DNA from: UBA668 sp031413415
GTDB taxonomy: Bacteria; Actinomycetota; Acidimicrobiia; Acidimicrobiales; Ilumatobacteraceae
Assembly: GCA_031413415.1 (NCBI GenBank)
Contig: JANOET010000315.1
Location: forward strand, 1 to 9,171
DNA: 9,171 bases
Direction of reading: 5' to 3'
Shown here: in pieces, positions 1 to 3,542 of the stretch
Position numbering within the stretch: the stretch's first letter is position 1
Layout of the letters: each line of letters opens with the position of its first letter
Notes under the pieces: model-generated
Databases searched by the model: none
What the model saw: only the letters and a program-made list of their open reading frames with translations
Told to the model about the DNA's origin: nothing
Position numbers and translations under genes: made by a program

Positions 1-141
1 GAACGGCGTGTACGACGCCAACCCACGATCCGCCAACGTCTTGGAAATAGCCGCCGTCAACGTCGTCTTACCATGGTCGATGTGACCCATCGTGCCGATG
101 TTCACATGCGGCTTGTTGCGCTCGAATTTCGCCTTGCTCAT
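1..141 (-). CDS. tuf: Elongation factor Tu, N-terminal fragment (gene continues beyond window start)
   Basis: EF-Tu is the GTPase that carries aminoacyl-tRNA to the ribosomal A site. Only the first 47 codons are visible; the gene runs off the left edge. The protein begins MSKAKFERNKPHVNIGTMGH, the standard bacterial EF-Tu start, followed by the G1 P-loop GHIDHGKT at residues 19-26 and the conserved TTLTAAI stretch. The ATG at 139-141 is preceded by a good Shine-Dalgarno (AGGAG, 9 nt upstream). The gene lies 39 bp downstream of tRNA-Met and 161 bp downstream of tRNA-Thr on the same strand, with no terminator-like hairpin between, so co-transcription and processing of the tRNAs is likely, as in the E. 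coli tufB operon. In actinobacteria tuf is usually in the str operon, so this could be a second copy or the only, relocated one; the window cannot tell. Identity is very secure. Confidence 0.97.
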   Translation of the reverse strand, partial: MSKAKFERNKPHVNIGTMGHIDHGKTTLTAAISKTLADRGLASYTPF

Positions 142-150
142 GGGAGCCGT

Positions 151-155
151 CTCCT
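151..155 (-). promoter_or_regulatory. Ribosome binding site of tuf
   Basis: On the minus strand AGGAG lies 9 nt before the tuf ATG, in the 39-nt gap between the tRNA-Met 3' end and tuf. It is one of the few clear Shine-Dalgarno sequences in this window and fixes the tuf start. Confidence 0.75.
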
Positions 156-180
156 GTGACGTGGTGGTTTTTCTTGGAAC

Positions 181-257
181 TGGTAGCGGCGACCGGTCTC
201 GAACCGGTGACCTTCCGATTATGAGCCGGATGCTCTGACCAACTGAGCTACGCCGCC
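181..257 (-). tRNA. tRNA-Met (anticodon CAT), probably elongator
   Basis: A complete 77-nt cloverleaf including an encoded CCA (181-183). The acceptor stem is GGCGGCG with CGCCGCT, so the first pair is G1-U72. The D arm is TAGCTCAGTTGGTCAGAGC, the anticodon stem TCCGG/TCGGA encloses the loop CTCATAA, and the T arm has GGTTCGAGACC. The anticodon is CAT. Initiator tRNA normally has an unpaired 1-72 position and three G-C pairs at the base of the anticodon stem. Here 1-72 can wobble-pair and the anticodon stem ends G-U, so elongator Met is favoured. A tRNA-Ile with a lysidine-modified CAT anticodon cannot be fully excluded without comparison. It lies between tRNA-Thr and tuf on the same strand. 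Confidence 0.93.
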
Positions 258-302
258 AGGGCTTTGCCGACCGGAGGCGGAAAACCGTCACCGATGTGGT
301 CG

Positions 303-375
303 AGCCCTCCGTCGGAATCGAACCGACGACCTACGCCTTACCATGGCGTTGCTCTACCGACTGAGCTAGGAGGGC
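303..375 (-). tRNA. tRNA-Thr (anticodon GGT)
   Basis: A complete 73-nt cloverleaf without encoded CCA. The acceptor stem GCCCTCC pairs perfectly with GGAGGGC and the discriminator base is U. The D arm is TAGCTCAGTCGGTAGAGC, the anticodon stem ACGCC/GGCGT holds the loop ATGGTAA (anticodon GGT), and the T arm has CGGTTCGATTCCG. The next bases are CGA, so CCA must be added by nucleotidyltransferase, unlike the tRNA-Met 45 nt downstream, which encodes its CCA. It is the first gene of the tRNA-Thr, tRNA-Met, tuf series. A tRNA-Thr/tRNA-Met pair is also found upstream of rpmG-secE-nusG in mycobacteria. Confidence 0.96.
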
Positions 376-409
376 AGTGGTGCGCGGCAGAGCCGCAAAC
401 CGACTGTCG

Positions 410-415
410 AGCATA
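410..415 (-). promoter_or_regulatory. Possible -10 element of the tRNA-Thr/tRNA-Met/tuf transcript
   Basis: On the minus strand TATGCT fits the TANNNT -10 consensus and would start RNA about 28 nt before the tRNA-Thr 5' end. No good TTGACA-like -35 is visible at 16-19 nt; the closest sequences are GC-rich (CTGTCC, TGTCCG). It lies in the divergent intergenic region shared with the acetyltransferase. The call rests only on a hexamer and its position. Confidence 0.35.
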
Positions 416-471
416 GCGACGCACCTGGCCGCGCGGACAGGAGAATCGCGATTCCCGCGGGGCCCCACCGC

Positions 472-477
472 TACCCT
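472..477 (+). promoter_or_regulatory. Possible -10 element of the acetyltransferase gene (leaderless start)
   Basis: TACCCT fits TANNNT and ends 7 nt before a GTG at 485, so transcription would begin at or next to the start codon. This is the usual layout of leaderless actinobacterial genes. There is no Shine-Dalgarno before the GTG and no strong -35. The same spacing occurs before yajQ. Confidence 0.4.
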
Positions 478-484
478 CCTCGAG

Positions 485-994
485 GTGGGTTCTGTCTCGT
501 TGCGCCTGGCCACCGCCGCCGATGCCGGGCAGATCCGCGCCATGTACAACCACGAGGTCGTGCACACCACGGCGACGTTCGACCTCGTGCCGCGCAGCCT
601 GCCCGAGCAGGAGGCGTGGTTGGCCACCCGCACCGGCGCCTTCGCCACCATCGTCGCCGTCGACCCCGACGACCCAGACGGCGACGTGGTGGGGTTCGCC
701 GCGCTGTCGCCCTACAAGGAGCGCGCGGCGTACCGCACCAGCGTGGAGGACTCCATCTACGTGCGTCGGGACCGCAACGGGAAAGGGATCGGCTCGATCC
801 TGCTGACGGAACTGCTCTCCAACGCAGCCGTCAGTGGCTTCCACGCCGTGTTCGCGCGCATCAACGCCACCAGCGAGACTTCCATCGCCCTGCACCGCAA
901 GCTCGGCTTCGAACTGGTGGGCATCGAGCGAGAAGTCGGCCGGAAGTTCAGCCGTTGGCACGACGTCGCACTGATGCAGTACCTCATTTCCTGA
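485..994 (+). CDS. GNAT-family N-acetyltransferase, phosphinothricin/methionine-sulfoximine acetyltransferase-like
   Basis: A cytoplasmic GNAT enzyme predicted to move the acetyl group of acetyl-CoA to the amino group of a small amino-acid-like substrate. It has 169 residues from GTG 485. The N-terminus (LRLATAADAGQIRAMYNHEV, residues 6-25), TTATFDL and LSPYKERAAYR are typical of the PAT/YncA (MnaT) group. Glu88 in VEDSIYV and His137 in ALHRKLGF match by motif the catalytic Glu and His of phosphinothricin acetyltransferases. The acetyl-CoA loop is NGKGIG (98-103), with Asn where Gln or Arg is usual. The C-terminal REVGRKFSRWHDVALMQ is also characteristic. The open frame extends up to 377, next to tRNA-Thr, but that part resembles no enzyme. 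GTG 485 fits a leaderless promoter; TTG 500, preceded by GAGGTG at 482-487, is the alternative. The gene stands alone, divergent from the tRNAs. Family is secure; the natural substrate is unknown. Confidence 0.88.
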   Translation: MGSVSLRLATAADAGQIRAMYNHEVVHTTATFDLVPRSLPEQEAWLATRTGAFATIVAVDPDDPDGDVVGFAALSPYKERAAYRTSVEDSIYVRRDRNGKGIGSILLTELLSNAAVSGFHAVFARINATSETSIALHRKLGFELVGIEREVGRKFSRWHDVALMQYLIS

Positions 995-998
995 ACCA

Positions 999-1022
999 CC
1001 TGAACCGGCCCCTGAACCGGCC
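999..1022. repeat. Perfect tandem 12-bp repeat just after the acetyltransferase stop
   Basis: CCTGAACCGGCC occurs twice head to tail (999-1010, 1011-1022). The first eight bases, CCTGAACC, also occur at 990-997, spanning the acetyltransferase stop codon. The copies therefore place TGA at 992, 1001 and 1013, all in the same frame. Replication slippage would explain it. Confidence 0.85.
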
Positions 1023-1040
1023 CGAGCGCATCGCCGGGCC
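1019..1040. terminator. Weak hairpin between convergent genes, possible terminator without U-tract
   Basis: GGCCCG (1019-1024) and CGGGCC (1035-1040) can form a 6-bp all-GC stem with a 10-nt loop, in the 57-bp gap between the ends of the acetyltransferase and the ABC-F gene. There is no T-run on either side. Its position suits a bidirectional terminator, but short GC stems are common by chance at this composition. Confidence 0.3.
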
Positions 1041-1051
1041 CTCGCGCGGGA

Positions 1052-2836
1052 TCAGAGCTCGAGACCCAGCGCCTCGGCCTCGTCGGCCAGCGCCAGCCAG
1101 CGTTCCTCCGCTGCATCGACGGCCTCCTGGGCCGCCGCGAGGCGCTCGCCGATTGCACCCATCTCGCGGTGGTCCACCGCGATGGACAGATCGACAGCGA
1201 TGCCGTCTCGTCGTTCCCCTGCCGCGGCGAGATCGCGCTCGGCCTGGCCGAGCTGTCGACGCACGGTCGAGGGGCTTCGGCCCGACGTCGGCTTCTGCTG
1301 CGGGGCCGCGGCGGCGACGGGCTTGGCATTGGCCACCGGCTTGGCGCTCACCGGTGCCTTCTCGCGTTGCACCAGCCACGCGGCGACGCCTCCCCGAATC
1401 CACGCCGCTCCCCCGAGGCCGTCGAGCGCGAACAACTCGTCGGTCACCCGGTCGAGGAACGAACGGTCGTGGCTGACCGTCACCACGATGCCGGGCCAGT
1501 CGTCGAGGAAGTCCTCCAAGGCGCGCAGCGTGTCGAGGTCGAGGTCGTTGGTCGGCTCGTCGAGCAGCAGGACGTTCGGCTGCTGCACCAGCGTCAACAG
1601 CAGCTGCAACCGGCGACGTTCGCCACCGCTGAGGGTGCCGATGGGGGCGAACTGGGCGTCGCCGTCGAACCAGAACTGCTTCATCAGGACGACGTCGGCC
1701 ACCGATGGCTCGCCCTTGTCGCCGGCCACGGCCTCGCGAACACGGACGGTCAGATCGAGATCGCGTCCGAGCTGGTCGTAGTAGCCGACCCTCACGGTGG
1801 CACCCCGCTCGACCGAGCCGACGGACGGCTGCAGCCGATCGGCCACGAGGTCGAGGAGCGTCGACTTTCCCGCCCCGTTCGGGCCGACGACACCGATGCG
1901 ATCGCCGGGCTCGAACGCGATGTTGATTCCCTCGAGCACTCGGCTGCCGTCGGGCCACGAGAACGACAGGTCACGGACCTCGATGCCCTTGGAGCCCAAC
2001 CGCTGCGAGCCCATGGCTCCCGACATCGACCCGGCCAGGTCGCCCTGACGTGCTGCGGCCTGCGCCTTGCCCTGCACGAGCGCCGTCGCCGTGGCGATGC
2101 GAGCCTTCGGCTTGGCCGTCCGTGCTGGCGCGCCTCGCCGCAGCCAGGCCAGCTCCTTGGCCGCCAGGTTGCGGCGCACCGACTCGGCGGCCTCGGCACG
2201 CTCCTCGCGCTCAGCCCGCCCGGCCAGGTAGGCCGCGTAGCCCGATCCGGCATGCCAACCCTCGGGGACGTGCAGGTATGCCGTGCCTCGGTCGATCTCG
2301 AGCACCTTCGTGGTGACCTTGTCGAGCACATGGCGGTCGTGCGTGACCAACACCAACCCACCTCGATAGGCGGCCAGCCAGTCCTCCAGGAACCGAATGG
2401 CGTCGAGGTCGAGATGGTTCGTGGGTTCGTCGAGGATCAATGCCTCGTACTCCCCGGTCAACAGACGAGCCAGGGCCACGCGCTTGGCCTGGCCGCCCGA
2501 CAGTTCGTCGGTGCGGGAGTCGACCAGTTCGGCCATCCCCAGACGGTCGAGCATCGCCTCACCCTGCCAGGAACCGCCCACTGCGTCGCGAACGCTGCCC
2601 TCGGGCAGGACCGGGCGTTGGAGCAGGAAGCCGACGCGTGCGCCTCGACCCCAGCGGACCTCACCGGACTCGGGTTCGAGCTCGCGGGCCAACATTCGCA
2701 GCAACGTGCTCTTGCCGCAGCCGTTGATGCCCACGACGCCGACCCGATCGCCGTCGGCGATGGTCAGTGAGACACCCGCGAAGAGCGGGCGGTTCGGCCG
2801 GCTGGCGGCCAACTCCTCTGCATCGATGACGATCAT
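1052..2836 (-). CDS. ABC-F family ATPase, Uup-like (ribosome-associated)
   Basis: A soluble protein with two ATP-binding cassettes and no membrane domain, 594 residues from ATG 2836. Cassette 1 has Walker A GINGCGKS (36-43), signature LSGGQ (112-116), Walker B with catalytic Glu in LILDEPTN (133-140) and the switch His166. Cassette 2 has GPNGAGKS (318-325), LSGGE (403-407), LLLDEPTND (423-431) and His456. The inter-domain linker (about 200-285) carries KELAWLRRGAPARTAKPKAR (227-246), a hallmark of the Uup branch, and residues about 522-590 form a charged heptad-like coiled coil like the Uup C-terminal domain. ABC-F proteins bind the ribosomal E site and act on the P-site tRNA and peptidyl-transferase centre. 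Some members give antibiotic resistance, but nothing here points to that. GTG 2860 is an alternative start; ATG 2836 is chosen because GGGAAG sits 5 nt upstream. It lies downstream of tRNA-Tyr, separated by a hairpin. Confidence 0.93.
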   Translation of the reverse strand: MIVIDAEELAASRPNRPLFAGVSLTIADGDRVGVVGINGCGKSTLLRMLARELEPESGEVRWGRGARVGFLLQRPVLPEGSVRDAVGGSWQGEAMLDRLGMAELVDSRTDELSGGQAKRVALARLLTGEYEALILDEPTNHLDLDAIRFLEDWLAAYRGGLVLVTHDRHVLDKVTTKVLEIDRGTAYLHVPEGWHAGSGYAAYLAGRAEREERAEAAESVRRNLAAKELAWLRRGAPARTAKPKARIATATALVQGKAQAAARQGDLAGSMSGAMGSQRLGSKGIEVRDLSFSWPDGSRVLEGINIAFEPGDRIGVVGPNGAGKSTLLDLVADRLQPSVGSVERGATVRVGYYDQLGRDLDLTVRVREAVAGDKGEPSVADVVLMKQFWFDGDAQFAPIGTLSGGERRRLQLLLTLVQQPNVLLLDEPTNDLDLDTLRALEDFLDDWPGIVVTVSHDRSFLDRVTDELFALDGLGGAAWIRGGVAAWLVQREKAPVSAKPVANAKPVAAAAPQQKPTSGRSPSTVRRQLGQAERDLAAAGERRDGIAVDLSIAVDHREMGAIGERLAAAQEAVDAAEERWLALADEAEALGLEL

Positions 2837-2841
2837 TCGAA

Positions 2842-2847
2842 CTTCCC
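2842..2847 (-). promoter_or_regulatory. Ribosome binding site that selects the ABC-F start
   Basis: On the minus strand GGGAAG lies 5 nt before ATG 2836 and lies inside the coding region if the upstream GTG 2860 were used. It supports the shorter protein, which also starts in the usual family position (MIVIDAEEL). Confidence 0.5.
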
Positions 2848-2885
2848 GTGAGATTGGCACCCGCCAGCGGACGACCGGTGACGCG

Positions 2886-2918
2886 ACGATCGCCAGACCC
2901 GAAGGGCCTGGCGATCGT
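2886..2918 (-). terminator. Strong hairpin just downstream of tRNA-Tyr, likely terminator or processing stem
   Basis: Eleven perfectly complementary base pairs (2886-2896 with 2908-2918; arm ACGATCGCCAG on either strand). On the minus-strand RNA the stem continues through a G-U pair into CCC-UUC-GGG, which can also be drawn as a shifted C(UUCG)G tetraloop. It starts 2 nt after the encoded CCA of tRNA-Tyr, and the ABC-F start is 49 nt beyond it. No U-tract follows (CGCGTCACC), so it would be a U-less terminator as often proposed for actinobacteria, or a stem guiding tRNA 3' processing. On the plus-strand RNA the G-U becomes an A-C mismatch, so the structure suits the minus transcript. Confidence 0.65.
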
Positions 2919-2920
2919 GA

Positions 2921-3006
2921 TGGTGGGCCGGGCAGGATTCGAACCTACGTAGGACGACGCCGGTTGATTTACAGTCAACTCCCTTTGGCCACTCGGGCAC
3001 CGACCC
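2921..3006 (-). tRNA. tRNA-Tyr (anticodon GTA)
   Basis: A complete 86-nt class II tRNA including an encoded CCA (2921-2923). The acceptor stem GGGTCGG pairs with CCGGCCC through one T-G wobble; the discriminator is A. The D region is TGCCCGAGTGGCCAAAGGGA, the anticodon stem GTTGA/TCAAC holds the loop CTGTAAA (anticodon GTA), a long variable arm follows, and the T arm is GTAGGTTCGAATCCTGC. It is divergent from yajQ across 43 bp and is followed by a strong hairpin. Confidence 0.95.
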
Positions 3007-3020
3007 ATCAGCGGTCTCGT

Positions 3021-3026
3021 ACGTTA
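3021..3026 (-). promoter_or_regulatory. Possible -10 element of tRNA-Tyr
   Basis: On the minus strand TAACGT fits TANNNT and would start RNA about 7-8 nt before the mature tRNA 5' end. The -35 region would fall at about 3043-3050, over the yajQ start codon; sequences there (TGTCCC, GTGTCC) are weak matches. With a 43-bp intergenic space the promoter has to be here or inside yajQ. Confidence 0.4.
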
Positions 3027-3036
3027 CCGCCTTCAT

Positions 3037-3042
3037 TAGGCT
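3037..3042 (+). promoter_or_regulatory. Possible -10 element of yajQ (leaderless start)
   Basis: TAGGCT fits TANNNT and ends exactly 7 nt before the yajQ ATG at 3050, so RNA would start at or beside the A of the ATG. Only a poor GGGA lies in the Shine-Dalgarno region. No clear -35 is seen; that stretch overlaps the 5' flank of tRNA-Tyr. Confidence 0.45.
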
Positions 3043-3049
3043 GGGACAC

Positions 3050-3538
3050 ATGCCCAGTTTCGACGTCGTCTCCGAAGTGGATCGCCAAGAAGTGCGCAAT
3101 GCGGTCGACCAAGCCCAGCGCGAGATCGCCACCCGCTTCGATTTCAAGAACACCGGCTCCAGCATCGAGCACACCGACCTCGTGCTCACGCTTCGCACCG
3201 TGAGCGAGGACCGCCTGACCGCCCTACGCATCGTGGTCGAGGAGAAGCTCGTCAAGCGTGGGGTGTCGTTGAAGGGTGTCGACTACGGCACGGTCGAGGA
3301 CGCCACGCAGAACACGGTCCGCCAGGTGGTCACCATCAAGGTCGGCATCGGCAGCGACAAGGCGCGCGAGATCAACCGGATGATCAAGGAGAAGGGCCCA
3401 AAGGGCGTCAGCAGTCAGACGCAGGGCGAGACCGTTCGAGTCACCGGCAAGAAGCGCGACGACCTGCAGGCGGTCATGGCGCTGCTGAAGGGGGCCGACC
3501 TCGGCATTCCCCTGCAGTTCAACAACTTCCGCGACTGA
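3050..3538 (+). CDS. yajQ: YajQ family nucleotide-binding protein (UPF0234/DUF520)
   Basis: A small cytoplasmic protein of 162 residues, the normal family length, with both ends intact. It starts MPSFDVVSEVDRQEVRNAVD (1-20), continues with EIATRFDFKNT, has KLVKRGVSLKGVDYG in the middle and ends with GETVRVTGKKRDDLQAVMAL, GADLGIPLQFNNFRD; these are the diagnostic YajQ stretches. YajQ folds as two ferredoxin-like domains. The Xanthomonas homologue binds cyclic di-GMP and acts with a transcription factor; others have been reported to bind nucleic acids or nucleotides. Whether this one binds c-di-GMP cannot be read from the sequence. The ATG is chosen because it gives the canonical N-terminus and fits a leaderless promoter 7 nt upstream. 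It is divergent from tRNA-Tyr (43 bp) and ends 4 bp from the stop of the convergent membrane protein gene. Confidence 0.95.
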   Translation: MPSFDVVSEVDRQEVRNAVDQAQREIATRFDFKNTGSSIEHTDLVLTLRTVSEDRLTALRIVVEEKLVKRGVSLKGVDYGTVEDATQNTVRQVVTIKVGIGSDKAREINRMIKEKGPKGVSSQTQGETVRVTGKKRDDLQAVMALLKGADLGIPLQFNNFRD

Positions 3539-3542
3539 CGGC

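Noticed and set aside
181..375. tRNA genes as attachment sites of an integrated element
   Set aside because: No integrase, no repeated tRNA 3' end and no phage-like genes are present; the flanking genes are housekeeping.
377..484. Longer N-terminus for the acetyltransferase from GTG 377
   Set aside because: The extra 36 residues are Arg/Ala-rich without family similarity, and the region must hold the promoters of two divergent transcripts.
1169..2770. A 533-codon plus-strand open frame opposite the ABC-F gene
   Set aside because: Antisense shadow of a certain gene: composition is Arg/Gly/Val/Leu-rich and no domain is recognisable.
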